A DNA stretch of 64,000 nucleotides from Streptacidiphilus rugosus AM-16 (lineage in GTDB: Bacteria; Actinomycetota; Actinomycetes; Streptomycetales; Streptomycetaceae), in contig NZ_JQMJ01000004.1 in assembly GCF_000744655.1 (NCBI RefSeq), forward strand, positions 558,001 through 622,000, read 5' to 3'. Below are positions 26,240 through 36,069 of this stretch, piece after piece. Made by a program: the position numbers and the translations under genes. The first letter of the stretch is position 1. Every line of letters starts with the position of its first letter. The notes below the pieces were generated by a model that ran no database searches, was not told the DNA's origin, and saw only the letters and a list, made by a program, of their open reading frames with translations.

Positions 26240-27004
26240 ATGTCTGCTCGTGCACTGAGCTTCGGCGCAATCGCGGAAGCCTATGAATGGTTCCGGCCGG
26301 GGTATCCCAAAGAGCTCCTCGACTTGGTGATGACGTACGCGGGCCGGCCGGTTCGGACGGCGCTGGAGATCGGTGCAGGGACAGGAAAAGCAACCCGCTT
26401 GTTCGCTGAGCATGGGATCACGGTCACGGCGACGGAGCCCGACCCCTCCATGCTCGCCGAGCTGAACAAGTCGGCGCCAGCGAACGTGAGGACCGTGCGG
26501 GCCGCATTCGAGGACCTGCGGTCAGGTGAAACCTATGGGCTGGTCTATGCGGCGGCAGCCCTGCATTGGACGCGCCCGGAGGAGCGGTGGTCAAGAATGG
26601 CCGCGCTACTGGAGCCGGCGGGTGTGTTTGCCTCATTCGGTGGCCCGGTGCAGCTGGCTGATCCGGCAGTCGAGGAGTCTGTGCGTGCGGCACGGGCGCC
26701 GTTCCTGGAAAGCGATGACGTTCCGTCGCCCGACGGGACGGCTCCGGATGAGGCGATGCAGTGGCCGGGTACGGAGCTGCGACGATCCCCCTTCTTCGTC
26801 GACGTTCAGCAGGCCGTCGTCAAGCGGCGCTTGACGATGAGCGCTCCTGACTACGTTGGCTACCTGTCGACCGTCTCGGCGTATCTCCAACTGCCGCGAT
26901 CGAGGCGGCAGCAGGCGTACGACGTGATCATGGGGGTCCTGCCCGAGACAGTCGAGATCACTGCCGACATCATCGTCCATCTCGCGCGTCGGCGGGCCGA
27001 GTAG
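26240..27004 (+). CDS. Class I SAM-dependent methyltransferase
   Basis: A 254-residue Rossmann methyltransferase. FGAIAEAYEWFRPGYPKEL precedes motif I TALEIGAGTGKATRLFAEHG; TATEPDPSMLAEL is motif II, and GLVYAAAALHWTRPEERWSRMAALLEPAGVFASFGG covers the post-I region. This Methyltransf_11 pattern resembles small-molecule methylases. ATG 26240 has AGGA 8 bp upstream; ATG 26231 is possible. The substrate is unknown. Confidence 0.88.
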   Translation: MSARALSFGAIAEAYEWFRPGYPKELLDLVMTYAGRPVRTALEIGAGTGKATRLFAEHGITVTATEPDPSMLAELNKSAPANVRTVRAAFEDLRSGETYGLVYAAAALHWTRPEERWSRMAALLEPAGVFASFGGPVQLADPAVEESVRAARAPFLESDDVPSPDGTAPDEAMQWPGTELRRSPFFVDVQQAVVKRRLTMSAPDYVGYLSTVSAYLQLPRSRRQQAYDVIMGVLPETVEITADIIVHLARRRAE

Positions 27005-27378
27005 AGGCGGCACTCCCCCTTGGGGACCACGGCGAGCCCCGCGCGAGGGCCTGCGCCAAGACCACCCACGCAGCCTTCTCACGCCCGGCACCCACCACGA
27101 CCACCCGAGAGCGGCCGCCGGAGCTGGTGACGAGAGCGCCCTGGCCCGGCTGGCCACCCGCGCGAGGAGGTGGGCGATCGCGATGGTGCCCTCAGACTCA
27201 GGCAGTACGGCCCGGAAGCTGACGGCTCCACAGCGGCAGGCGAGTCCTGAGTGATCGCACCAGACCCAGCCGATGTTGCACGGCCCGCAAACTGTCCCGC
27301 CCGACGGACCGGTCGCCCGAGCCTGGTGGCTTCAGGCGGCGGCCAGACGGCTGTCTTCGTTCGGTGCTGGGGGTCCGG
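27005..27378. other. Intergenic, nothing recognised
   Basis: About 370 bp between the methyltransferase and the DUF779 gene. No frame shows coding character on either strand, and no clear terminator stem was found. Confidence 0.35.
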
Positions 27379-27798
27379 TCAGGCCTGTGGGTGGTCGAGG
27401 CCCGTGGGCAGGGCCGGTTCCTCCTCGATGTGTGCGAGCTCGGTGTCGGTGAGGAGGCGGGAGCGGATCAGGAAGCGGACCCCCTCGGGGGCCTCGACGG
27501 AGAAGCCGCTGCCGCGGCCGGGGACGATGTCGACGGTGAGGTGGGTGTGCTGCCAGTAGGCGAACTGGTCGCCGCTCATCCAGAACGGCGTCTCGTCGTC
27601 GCCCACGTGGCCGAGCAGCACGTCCTGTCCGCCGACGCGGAACTCGCCGCGCGGGTAGCACATGGGAGCGGAGCCGTCGCAGCAGCCGCCGGACTGATGG
27701 AACATCAACGGGCCGTGCCGACCGGCCAGCCGCCGCAGGAGCGCGGCGGCCGGCTCGGTCAGCTCCACCCGCGAGGTGCGTCGCGGGATGTCGTCCAT
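27379..27798 (-). CDS. DUF779 domain protein
   Basis: A 139-residue protein with the DUF779 signature: LMFHQSGGCCDGSAPMCYP, then LLGHVGDDETPFWMSGDQFAYWQHTHLTVDIVPGRG. The Cys/His cluster suggests metal binding. The family is almost always encoded next to acetaldehyde dehydrogenases, as here: its ATG overlaps the dehydrogenase stop (ATGA). The function is not established; an accessory role in aldehyde oxidation is an inference from that linkage. Confidence 0.9.
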   Translation of the reverse strand: MDDIPRRTSRVELTEPAAALLRRLAGRHGPLMFHQSGGCCDGSAPMCYPRGEFRVGGQDVLLGHVGDDETPFWMSGDQFAYWQHTHLTVDIVPGRGSGFSVEAPEGVRFLIRSRLLTDTELAHIEEEPALPTGLDHPQA

Positions 27799-29315
27799 CA
27801 GAAGAAACCGAGCTTCTTGTCGGAGTAGCTGACCAGCAGGTTCTTGGTCTGCTGGTAGTGATCGAGCATCATCTTGTGGTTCTCCCGCCCGATCCCGGAC
27901 TTCTTGTAGCCGCCGAAGGCCGCGTGGGCGGGGTAGGCGTGGTAGCAGTTGGTCCAGACGCGGCCGGCCTTGATGCCGCGGCCGAGGCGGAAGGCGGTGT
28001 TGCCGTCGCGGGACCACACGCCCGCGCCGAGACCGTAGAGGGTGTCGTTGGCGATCGCGAGGGCCTCGGCCTCGGTGTCGAAGGTGGTGACCGCGACGAC
28101 GGGCCCGAAGATCTCCTCCTGGAAGATCCGCATGTCGTTGCGGCCCTTGAAGATCGTCGGCTCGATGTAGTAGCCGCCCTCCAGGCCGGCGACCTTGCGC
28201 GGGCCGCCGCCGGTGAGGATCTGGGCGCCCTCCTTGATGCCGATGTCCAGGTACGAAATGATCTTCTCGTACTGGTCGTTGCTGGCCTGCGCGCCGATCA
28301 TCGTGGCCGGGTCCAGCGGGTCCCCGCCCACGATCGCCTCGGTGCGGGCGATACAGCGGGCGATGAACTCGTCGTAGATCGAGGAATGGATCAGCGCCCG
28401 CGACGGGCAGGTGCAGACCTCGCCCTGGTTCAGCGCGAACATCACGAAGCCCTCGACGGCCTTGTCCAGGAAGTCGTCGTCGTGGGCCATCACGTCCGGC
28501 AGGAAGATGTTCGGGCTCTTGCCGCCCAGCTCCAGGGTGACCGGGATGATGTTCTCCGAGGCGTACTGCATGATCAGCCGCCCGGTCGTGGTCTCCCCGG
28601 TGAAGGCGACCTTCGCGACCCGGCTGCTGGACGCGAGCGGCTTGCCCGCCTCGACGCCGAAGCCGTTGACGATGTTCACGACGCCCGGCGGCAGCAGGTC
28701 CGCGATCAGCTCCATCACGACCAGGATGCTGACCGGGGTCTGCTCGGCCGGCTTGATGACCACGCAGTTCCCGGCCGCCAGCGCGGGGGCCAGCTTCCAG
28801 GTGGCCATGAGAATCGGGAAGTTCCACGGGATGATCTGCCCGACCACCCCGAGCGGCTCGTGCAGGTGGTAGGCGACGGTGTCGGCGTCGATCTGCGAGA
28901 TCGACCCCTCCTGCGCGCGGATCGCCCCGGCGAAGTAGCGGAAGTGGTCCACGGCCAGCGGCAGGTCGGCGGCCAGCGACTCCCGGACCGGCTTGCCGTT
29001 CTCCCAGGTCTCCGTGACCGCGAGCATCTCCAGGTGCTGCTCGATCCGGTCCGCGATCCGCAGCAGCACCGTCGCCCGCTCGGTCGGGGACGTCCGCCCC
29101 CACGCGTCGGCGGCGCGGTGCGCGGCGTCCAGCGCGAGCTCGATGTCCTCGGCGCCGGACCGGGCGACCTGACAGAACGTCTCACCGGTCACCGGGGAAG
29201 GGTTGTCGAAGTAGCGGCCCTCCACCGGCGCGACGAAGTCGCCGCCGATGAAGTTGTCGTAGCGGGGCTTGAAGGTGACGATGCTGCCCTCGGTCCCGGG
29301 CTGGGCGTAGGCCAT
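27798..29315 (-). CDS. NAD-dependent aldehyde dehydrogenase (acetaldehyde type)
   Basis: A 505-residue ALDH-superfamily enzyme oxidising short aliphatic aldehydes such as acetaldehyde to acids. [26 protein letters not shown] is the cofactor segment, [11 protein letters not shown] holds the general-base Glu and [11 protein letters not shown] the nucleophile Cys. The ending KKLGFF and the DUF779 partner are typical of the ExaC/AldB branch. ATG 29315 has GAGGAG 8 bp upstream. An 11-bp-spaced direct repeat lies 55 bp upstream of it. Confidence 0.93.
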   Translation of the reverse strand: MAYAQPGTEGSIVTFKPRYDNFIGGDFVAPVEGRYFDNPSPVTGETFCQVARSGAEDIELALDAAHRAADAWGRTSPTERATVLLRIADRIEQHLEMLAVTETWENGKPVRESLAADLPLAVDHFRYFAGAIRAQEGSISQIDADTVAYHLHEPLGVVGQIIPWNFPILMATWKLAPALAAGNCVVIKPAEQTPVSILVVMELIADLLPPGVVNIVNGFGVEAGKPLASSSRVAKVAFTGETTTGRLIMQYASENIIPVTLELGGKSPNIFLPDVMAHDDDFLDKAVEGFVMFALNQGEVCTCPSRALIHSSIYDEFIARCIARTEAIVGGDPLDPATMIGAQASNDQYEKIISYLDIGIKEGAQILTGGGPRKVAGLEGGYYIEPTIFKGRNDMRIFQEEIFGPVVAVTTFDTEAEALAIANDTLYGLGAGVWSRDGNTAFRLGRGIKAGRVWTNCYHAYPAHAAFGGYKKSGIGRENHKMMLDHYQQTKNLLVSYSDKKLGFF

Positions 29316-29369
29316 TGCGCGCTCCTCGTCGAGCGGACGGTGGATTCCCCGCACACTCTCGTCCCCCAA

Positions 29370-29388
29370 GGTTGGCGAAAGGTTGGCG
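29370..29388. promoter_or_regulatory. Direct repeat in the aldehyde dehydrogenase promoter
   Basis: GGTTGGCG occurs twice with AAA between, an 11-bp period, which is one helix turn. This fits a site for an activator binding in tandem. No regulator gene is adjacent. Confidence 0.35.
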
Positions 29389-29429
29389 CCCACAGGCGAC
29401 AGCTTCCCCGACGCCCGCGTCACGTGGTC

Positions 29430-29640
29430 CTCGACCCACGGTCCTGTGCCTTCTCGCGCAGGCGCCGCAGGTGGTCGTCCGAGGCGTCGACGGCGCGGAA
29501 CGCACCATCACCGTGAGCGTCGGAGCCGCCTACGACAACACCGTCGGCGCCTACGCCCTCAGCAGCCTCCAACTCCTGCGCCACAAGATCGCCAACACCC
29601 GCCCGCCCGAGGACCTCGCCGCACTCGACCGACGGTGTTG
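29430..29640 (+). pseudogene. Unidentified gene fragment
   Basis: About 65 codons with good coding character on the plus strand: [32 protein letters not shown] and PPEDLAALDRR. No start or upstream domain is present, and the frame runs into transposase remains, so it looks like the 3' part of a lost gene. I do not recognise the family. Confidence 0.35.
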
Positions 29641-29734
29641 GTTGGTTCGCGCTGGTCGCTCAGCTGACGCGGTGAGCGGCCCACACGATTCCGTGCGGTG
29701 CGGACGGCGAGGTCGGAACGGCGCAGGATGCTGT

Positions 29735-29945
29735 GCGGGCTGTCGGTGTCGAGGAGGACAGCCGCGATGCCCGCACTCTGCAGGATCTGGTCCATGATGG
29801 CCGGGTACCTGGCGTCCCGGTCGCGGATCAGGAACCGTACTGTGGCAAGCTGGCCGGCGTCCTCCAGGTCCCTGAGCAGGCTGCGCAGCCCCTGGGTGAC
29901 CCAGGCATGGGTCGGATGGACAGCGGTCCCGAAGGTCGCCGGTCC
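29735..29945 (-). pseudogene. Integrase-core transposase fragment
   Basis: About 70 residues of an rve-type DDE domain: HPTHAWVTQGLRSLLRDLEDAG and FLIRDRDARYPAIMDQILQSAGI. It closely parallels the intact transposase at 44534-45628 but lacks the N-terminus and the catalytic Glu region, so it is a dead remnant. Confidence 0.7.
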
Positions 29946-30084
29946 CTGATGGTCGGTGAGGGGCTGTCGGGATGGTGCGCGTAGTCCGACCTGGCTGGCT
30001 CCCGTCTCGGCGCGATCGTTACTGTCCAAGGGATCATTGGTCATCGCCGGGCCTGACGTGCTCGGAAGCCAAACGGGAGACCTG

Positions 30085-30657
30085 ATGCCGGAGCTCATAG
30101 ACCATCTTGAGAGCAGACTCGGGCGTATGCTCGGCGCCTGGTCCCCGCCCGCAGGCGCCCCGCAGGGGACTCCTCAGGTGGCGTGCTTCCGGGAAGGTCA
30201 GCTCTCGGGCGCCCAGGCGTTCGCGACGATCGGACTGTCTCGTACTCCGTTGCGGGATCCGACGTCGGACCGCCACTTCCACTTGGAGTTGCTGGCCTGC
30301 GAGACAGCCGGCCGTACCACGGGCTATGGGCACTTTCCCGCGGTCTTGGAATACGTCGCCGGGCAGCTGGTGGCGAGCGGCCGGGCGATCCTCCGCGGCG
30401 ACGTGCTTCCGCTTCCCGCTCCGCTGCCCGGTGGACGTATGACGTGCCTCTATGCCGGGCTGCCTGTCTACTTCGAGGACGACTTCTTCTCGGTCACTAT
30501 CGAGAACGGCAGTGATGTCGCCGTCGTCTGGCTGATCCCCATCACGGCCGAGGAGACCGCCTTCATTCGCGAGAAGGGCTGGAAGGCATTCGAGGACGCA
30601 CTGGTTCGCCAGGACCCAGATCTCCTCGACCCCGACCGTCCCCAACTCGACCTGTGA
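30085..30657 (+). CDS. Suppressor-of-fused (SUFU) domain protein
   Basis: A 190-residue soluble protein of the bacterial SUFU family. Conserved pieces are ATIGLSRTPL, FHLELLACE, LPAPLPGGRMTCLYAGLPVYFEDDFFSV and the terminal VVWLIPITAEETAFIREKGWKAFEDALV. Bacterial SUFU proteins are often immunity partners of polymorphic toxins; no toxin gene is adjacent here. GGGAGA lies before ATG 30085. Confidence 0.82.
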   Translation: MPELIDHLESRLGRMLGAWSPPAGAPQGTPQVACFREGQLSGAQAFATIGLSRTPLRDPTSDRHFHLELLACETAGRTTGYGHFPAVLEYVAGQLVASGRAILRGDVLPLPAPLPGGRMTCLYAGLPVYFEDDFFSVTIENGSDVAVVWLIPITAEETAFIREKGWKAFEDALVRQDPDLLDPDRPQLDL

Positions 30658-30717
30658 GCCGGGGACGGATGGAGGGCCTGCTCAGGGCGTCCGCCTCAAT
30701 GGGCCGACGTCGGTGCG

Positions 30718-30990
30718 ATGGTGGGGCATCGTCGGCCGGGCGGCTTCCGGGGTGGCCAGCAGCGCGACTACTCCCGCACGGCCATTGTCCTGGACGCCAC
30801 AGCGCTGGGCACCGATGTGGACTTCGACCCCCTCGTGTGGGTTCGCCTCGTTGCCCATGAGTACGGCCACGCATTCCGCGATGCCCTCGACTCGACCGTC
30901 CACCCCGGCCGGCCGGATCTGGTCGACTCCTGTCGAACCCATCAACTGGGCCTGCGCGTGGGGCACGTCGGCGCGGGGAGCTGTTCCGGC
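30718..30990 (+). pseudogene. Possible metallopeptidase fragment with HEYGH motif
   Basis: About 55 good codons include YSRTAIVLDATALG and VWVRLVAHEYGHAFRDAL, an HExxH zinc-protease motif. Beyond LVDSCRTHQLG the frame loses coding character, although it stays open to 31344. No start with a ribosome site is seen. It could be an orphan middle part of a zinc protease or a chance match. Confidence 0.3.
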
Positions 30991-31400
30991 ACCGCCGCCG
31001 CGCCGCACCGTAGGTGGCCGAGCCCGGCCCGCTCGGGTAGCACCAGCCGTGGTGTACAGCTGCCAGCAGGCTTTGCCGCACGGCACGGCCGGAAACGCCG
31101 CGACCGATTCCAGGCCGGCACCCCAAGACGCGCCGACGGGCAGTCGCACCATCCAAGCAGTGACGTCGGGTCCCCTCCACCGGTGGGGCTCGGTGGTCAG
31201 CTCAAGGGCCGATCCCAGCCGCCTCTGGCGCATCGGCGGGGCCGGGTCGCCGCGAAGACTGTCCACGCGGGCCAAGCCGGGCGCGGGTCCCGTCGGCCTC
31301 TGATCCAGGCCCCGGCTGTCGGCGGTGGCAGGAGCGTGTGCTAGAACGCTCACCTCAACTCGCGCGGAGTGCGTGGCAGCAGAAACGGGCAGGTCAGGAT

Positions 31401-32348
31401 ATGTCGGCGGTAGTGGTGGGGGTGGGCGCGGGCGCACTTGGCCCGGTCGCCCTCGGAATCAGCGCGTGGGTGACCCACCGGAGCAGAAGCCCGAAGGCAG
31501 ACTTCAGACGCGCCGACCGCTTTGCCAAGGAGATGGACCTGTACCTGCCGGAGGAACTGGTGGCCCAGGTCGCCTCCCGGCTGCGGAGGCGGGTGGTGCT
31601 CGGGCTGGTCCTCTCGGCCCTGATCGCGGGGCCGTGGCTGGGCTACCTGGTCGGCATGTTCGTAGCCGGGCTGCACGACCCTGCGGTGAGCCGCATGGAC
31701 TTCCAAGCGGTGCCCTTCCCCGGCGCCTCGGGCTTCGCCTTGATCGCGGCTCCCGGGATCGCGATCACCCTGCTGGAGGGTGTCTGGGAAGTCGCCCGTG
31801 CCCGGCGGGAAGCGGCCACGGTGGCGGGGCTTCTCGCCGAACCGGCCGTGGCGGTACGGCTGCGGCACGCAGTGCCGCTCTGGCTGATCTGGGCGGCGCG
31901 AGTGCTGGCCGTCCTTCCCGCGCTGGTGGCCGCGGGAGCCTGCGCGGTGCAGGGCCGGGCCGGCCTGGCCCTTGGCTTCGCGGCGTTGGCGCCACTGGGC
32001 TGGTTGGTGGCGTGGTCGGTGGAGCGCCTGCAGCTGTGGATGCTGAACGGCAGACGACTGGCAGGCAGGGTCGGCCTGCTGCCACAGCAGGCCGCCTTCG
32101 ACGATGCCTTCCGGGTGACCATGGCACTGCCGCTTCTGCCACTGGCCCCGTGCCTCGGCGTACTCGCGGGAGGCTTCTACATTCACCTGGTGGGCCATGG
32201 GTTCTGGTACCAGGACCTCATGCTCGCCTGGGGCCTGAGTGTCTTCCCGATCATGGTGCTGAACGGCCTGCTCACCACCAACTGGGCGAAGCGTTACCAC
32301 CACAGGGGCGCACGCAAGCCCCCCGCACCCGCGCCGGCCGCGCGCTGA
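31401..32348 (+). CDS. Multi-pass membrane protein of unknown function
   Basis: A 315-residue protein with about seven hydrophobic segments: an N-terminal one (VVVGVGAGALGPVALGISAW), a pair at about 65-90, one near 120-140, then pairs near 170-225 and 255-300. No catalytic or transport motif is recognised. ATG 31401 follows a weak AGG-containing site. It precedes a secreted repeat protein by about 100 bp; no shared role is evident. Confidence 0.65.
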   Translation: MSAVVVGVGAGALGPVALGISAWVTHRSRSPKADFRRADRFAKEMDLYLPEELVAQVASRLRRRVVLGLVLSALIAGPWLGYLVGMFVAGLHDPAVSRMDFQAVPFPGASGFALIAAPGIAITLLEGVWEVARARREAATVAGLLAEPAVAVRLRHAVPLWLIWAARVLAVLPALVAAGACAVQGRAGLALGFAALAPLGWLVAWSVERLQLWMLNGRRLAGRVGLLPQQAAFDDAFRVTMALPLLPLAPCLGVLAGGFYIHLVGHGFWYQDLMLAWGLSVFPIMVLNGLLTTNWAKRYHHRGARKPPAPAPAAR

Positions 32349-32446
32349 CCCGGTACCGGCCGCCGGGTTCGCCGGCGTTGGGAAGTCGGTCGGGTGGCCG
32401 CCCGACAGCAACTGCCACCATCCCTGGAAAGCTCTGGAGAGCTAGC

Positions 32447-34267
32447 GTGACCATGAACCGTAATACCCACCTGACCGCGCTCGCCTCTGCCGTACTCGCG
32501 GGAGTTGTCGCATCTCCCGTACCCGCGAGTGCCGACACGGCCTCGCCCACCGTCACCTCGGTCAAGACCGTCGCGACCAGCACCGGCCTCGAACTGGACG
32601 CCGACATCAAGGCCCCGGCCGGCGTCACCTCGGTCACCGCGACCATCACCTCCATCCAGGTGCAGGTCCCAGCCGGATTCGTCAGCACCGTCACCGACTT
32701 CCATCTCGTCTCCGGCACCAGCGACAACGGGACCTGGCGCAGCAGCGGCTCCCTCGGCCTGCCCGTCCAAGCCAGTTACCGCGCGAGCGTCCTGACCGTC
32801 GACAGTTCGGGGGCCGCATCCGCTCCGTTCCAGTGGGCCGGCATCAACTACCGGCCGCAGGCCGTCTTCCACGACGTCGCCCCCGGGTCCACAACACTCA
32901 GCTACGACCATCCGGATCTGACCGTCACCGGCCGTCTCACCACCTACGACCCCGGCTCCGGCGACACCGGCCAACCCTGGCCCGCCACCGTCCCCGAGCA
33001 CGTCTGGATGACCCGGGACGGGCTCATGGTCGGCCAGGAAGCACCGGTCGCCGCCGACGGCACCTTCACCCTCACCGCGCCGCCCGGCGAAAAGACCGGC
33101 TACCTCGACGTCGTGGCCAGCGGCCAGGGCGGCGGCACCCCGACCGGAAGCGAACTCCCTACCGATTTCACCTTCGTCGACTCGCCCACTCGGATCACGC
33201 TCGACCACACCAGCAACGCCAATGCCCTGTGGAACACCACCACTCCCGTCACCGGCACCGCCCAGCGGCAGCTTCCCGACGGCACCTGGGCACCCCTTAC
33301 CAACAGCCCCATCCAGATCGCGATCCCCGGTGCCGCCGACCCGCGGTGGACCACCACCGATGCCAACGGCCGCTTCCAGATCGCCGTCCCCATCGACATC
33401 CCCCGCGCCTGGACGGTCACCGACGCCGGCCAGAGCGGCCCCACCGACTACCTCACCCCCGCAAGCGCCCAATACACGATCACCTCGGTCGTCTTCAAGC
33501 CCGCCAACCAGCGCTGGAACGTCCTGGCCCGCGACACCCACGGCGCGCTGTGGCAGTACCAGGGCGCCGGTGGCGGATCCACCCTGCTCACCCCCCGCAC
33601 CCAGGTCGGCACCGGCTGGAACATCTACACCGCGCTCACCAGCCTCAACGGCCAGCGCGCCGACGGAACCGGGAACCTGGTCGCCCGCGACACCACCGGC
33701 GTCCTCTGGCTCTACCAAGGCACCGGAAACCCCACCGCCCCCTTCAAGGCACGGGTCCGCGTCGGCAGCGGCTGGAACGCCTACACCGCCATCATCGGCG
33801 TCGGCGACATCACCGGCGACCGCCAGCCGGACCTGGTCGCCCGCGACAGCACCGGAGTCCTCTGGCTCTACCAGGGCACCGGAAACCCCGCCGCCCCCTT
33901 CAAGGCACGGGTCCGCGTCGGCAGCGGCTGGAACGCCTACACCGCCATCATCGGCGTCGGCGACATCACCGGCGACCGCCAGCCGGACCTGGTCGCCCGC
34001 GACAGCACCGGAGTCCTCTGGCTCTACCAGGGCACCGGAAACCCCACCGCCCCCTTCAAGGCACGGGTCCGCGTCGGCAGCGGCTGGAACGCCTTCACTC
34101 AGATCGTCGGAGTCGGGGACCTCAGCGGTCTCGGGCACCCCGGCCTGATCGCCCGCGACACGACCGGCGCCCTCTGGTACTACCAGGGCAGCGGCCGACC
34201 CTCGACCCCGTTCGAGACCCGGCTCTCCGCCGGCGGCAACTGGAACACCTACACCGCCCTCGCCTGA
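32447..34267 (+). CDS. Secreted FG-GAP/VCBS-like repeat protein
   Basis: A 606-residue exported protein. The signal peptide (MTMNRNTHLTALASAVL, cut at about ASA) is followed by two or three beta-sandwich-like regions (about residues 30-340). The C-terminal part has about five 52-residue repeats built on RDTTGVLWLYQGTG and VGSGWNAYTAIIGVGD. Such repeats form a propeller and bind glycans or cell-wall material. GTG 32447 is 5 bp after GGAGAG, better spaced than ATG 32453. Function is unknown; an extracellular recognition role is inferred. Confidence 0.82.
   Translation: MTMNRNTHLTALASAVLAGVVASPVPASADTASPTVTSVKTVATSTGLELDADIKAPAGVTSVTATITSIQVQVPAGFVSTVTDFHLVSGTSDNGTWRSSGSLGLPVQASYRASVLTVDSSGAASAPFQWAGINYRPQAVFHDVAPGSTTLSYDHPDLTVTGRLTTYDPGSGDTGQPWPATVPEHVWMTRDGLMVGQEAPVAADGTFTLTAPPGEKTGYLDVVASGQGGGTPTGSELPTDFTFVDSPTRITLDHTSNANALWNTTTPVTGTAQRQLPDGTWAPLTNSPIQIAIPGAADPRWTTTDANGRFQIAVPIDIPRAWTVTDAGQSGPTDYLTPASAQYTITSVVFKPANQRWNVLARDTHGALWQYQGAGGGSTLLTPRTQVGTGWNIYTALTSLNGQRADGTGNLVARDTTGVLWLYQGTGNPTAPFKARVRVGSGWNAYTAIIGVGDITGDRQPDLVARDSTGVLWLYQGTGNPAAPFKARVRVGSGWNAYTAIIGVGDITGDRQPDLVARDSTGVLWLYQGTGNPTAPFKARVRVGSGWNAFTQIVGVGDLSGLGHPGLIARDTTGALWYYQGSGRPSTPFETRLSAGGNWNTYTALA
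33676..34143 (+). repeat. 156-bp in-frame tandem repeats
   Basis: Units begin at 33676, 33832 and 33988 (CCTGGTCGCCCGCGACA), exactly 156 bp or 52 codons apart, with a diverged fourth at 34144. The second and third units are almost identical in DNA, so they arose recently by duplication or are kept alike by conversion. Confidence 0.9.
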
Positions 34268-34699
34268 CCAACCGCTGATGAGCCGCGACCCCCGGGCACG
34301 CAGCCCCAGACGTACGGCGGCCGGCGAGCAGTCCCGCCCCGAACGCGTTCGGGGTGCACGTCGACCGAAAGGTGCAGCGCGTCGAGCACGGGTCGCTGTC
34401 GTACGAACTGCCGGGCTTCGTCCGGCAGTGAGTCTCCCGTCCGGGGGCACAGCCCTCAGGCGACCCGGCCGGGCCGACGCCGTCCTGTCGTGGAGGCAGG
34501 ACCGGCGCGCGAGTGCCCTCGACGCCACGGGCTGGGCGTCGAGGGCATCCTCATGCTCCCTCACCTCTCTGCCGGGTGTTCTGTTCAGCTTGTGTGGCCG
34601 GAAGTTCCCTCCCGCAGAGGTATCGATTTCGCGTAGCCCGGTCCCCTAGTCTGACTCGCGCCATCGGGCGCCCGACTTTTCCACTCTTGGGGGGACACC
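34268..34699. other. Intergenic with terminator hairpin
   Basis: About 430 bp between two plus-strand genes. It holds a strong 12-bp stem (listed separately) and, near 34340-34432, a short plus-strand stretch that ends YELPGFVRQ and may be debris of a lost gene. No complete gene is seen. Confidence 0.4.
34515..34546. terminator. Perfect 12-bp stem-loop
   Basis: GCCCTCGACGCC and GGCGTCGAGGGC pair around an 8-base loop. No T-run follows. It probably ends upstream transcripts before the DUF3050 gene. Confidence 0.6.
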
Positions 34700-35491
34700 A
34701 TGAGTTCTGACCGTTACCACTGGGACCGCTCGCACCCTGGCTTGACCGACCTGCGGGAATCGATAGAGCCGGTGCGCCGCGAGGTTGTCGAGCACCGGAT
34801 ATACCGGGAGCTGAACTCTCTTGAGAGGGTTCGGGTGTTTCAGGAGCGCCATGTTCTCGCAGTCTGGGACTTCATGTCGCTGCTCAAGTCCCTGCAGCGT
34901 CAACTGACGTGCGTGGAGCTTCCGTGGGTGCCGAGCGGGCCGACCGCGAGCCGTCGGCTGATCAACGAGATCGTGCTGGTCGAGGAGAGCGACGAGCTGG
35001 ACGGCGGGTACATCAGTCACTTCGAGCTTTATCTCGAAGGCATGACCCGCGCGGGCGCTGACACTGGCGCGGTGAACGAGTTCCTGCGGTTGCTCGGTAC
35101 CGGGGCGGGCGTTGCCGATGCGGCGAAGAAGGCTGATATTCCCCAGGTGGCGGCCGATTTCATGGCCGTGACGTGGGACATCATCGAGAACGCACCGGTG
35201 CACTGCCAGGCTGCCGCCTTCGCCTTCGGGCGAGAGGACCTGATCCCGGAGATGTTCGAGCAGGTGATCCGGATCGAGGATGCCGAGAATCGGCTGGGGG
35301 TGTTCAAGGATTACCTGGCACGCCACATCGAGGTGGACGGTGAGCAGCACACCCCGATGGCGATGCAGATGCTGATCGACCTGTGTGGGGATGACCGAGA
35401 GCGCTGGAACCAGTGTGCGGACACGGTTCGCCGGGCGCTTGCCGCGCGTGTTGCCTTGTGGGATGGCATCCTCGGGGATTGCGCCGGCTGA
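34700..35491 (+). CDS. DUF3050 family (haem-oxygenase-like) protein
   Basis: A 263-residue, mostly helical protein. Marks of the family are [47 protein letters not shown] with an [10 protein letters not shown] helix and [16 protein letters not shown]. The His/Glu pattern resembles haem-oxygenase-like di-iron oxidases, so an oxidase role is possible, but no substrate is known. GGGGGG precedes ATG 34700. The base composition is slightly less GC-rich than neighbours. Confidence 0.82.
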   Translation: MSSDRYHWDRSHPGLTDLRESIEPVRREVVEHRIYRELNSLERVRVFQERHVLAVWDFMSLLKSLQRQLTCVELPWVPSGPTASRRLINEIVLVEESDELDGGYISHFELYLEGMTRAGADTGAVNEFLRLLGTGAGVADAAKKADIPQVAADFMAVTWDIIENAPVHCQAAAFAFGREDLIPEMFEQVIRIEDAENRLGVFKDYLARHIEVDGEQHTPMAMQMLIDLCGDDRERWNQCADTVRRALAARVALWDGILGDCAG

Positions 35492-35549
35492 CGGACCGCC
35501 TTACCGCTTCCGCCCCGGAAGGCTCCAAGGCAGGGCCCACGGCGCAGCC

Positions 35550-35814
35550 CCAGGGGCGGATCGTGCCGATGACGCACTCGCAGTGGGCGTTCATCCGCGG
35601 CGCTCGGGGTGCGCTGAGCAGCGTATCGATGCCTTCGGCCTCGAAGACGGCGTCGAAGGCGTCGGTGTACTTGCTGTCGCGGTCGCGCAGCACGAAGCGG
35701 AGCGACTCGACGCGGTTGCCGAGGTCGGCGGGTGGAGTCGCGGGCCTGCTGGGTCGCCCACTGCGCCGTGGGACGGGCGGGGACACCGGCGTTGACCGCC
35801 CACCTCGATCGATG
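35550..35814 (-). pseudogene. Frameshifted integrase-core transposase remnant
   Basis: Two frames must be joined near 35733. The first has PARPTAQWATQQARDS and the second LRFVLRDRDSKYTDAFDAVFEAEGIDTLLSAPRAPRMNAHCE, the D and E parts of an IS481/IS3-like DDE domain. Both ends are missing. The rest of the 35.5-36.0 kb gap shows nothing else. Confidence 0.7.
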
Positions 35815-36069
35815 CGAGGGGCGGGGAACGGTCTCGGGGCCGTTCTCCGCCCCCCGCGTCGATCGGGACAGCATCGAGTCGCCAGCCTCGCTGACCGGGT
35901 GCGGCACGGCGGTCCGCGCCACCTCCGCGAGGCCGAGCCCGCTGCTCCGGGCACGTGCTCGGCGCATTCGGGTCTGTCGCGGGCTCGCACCGCTCAGGCG
36001 TGCCGTAGGCAGAGGGTTCCGCAGTGGAAGCCGGTGCGGCCCGCAGTGATCAATGCGTCGGTCGACCGC

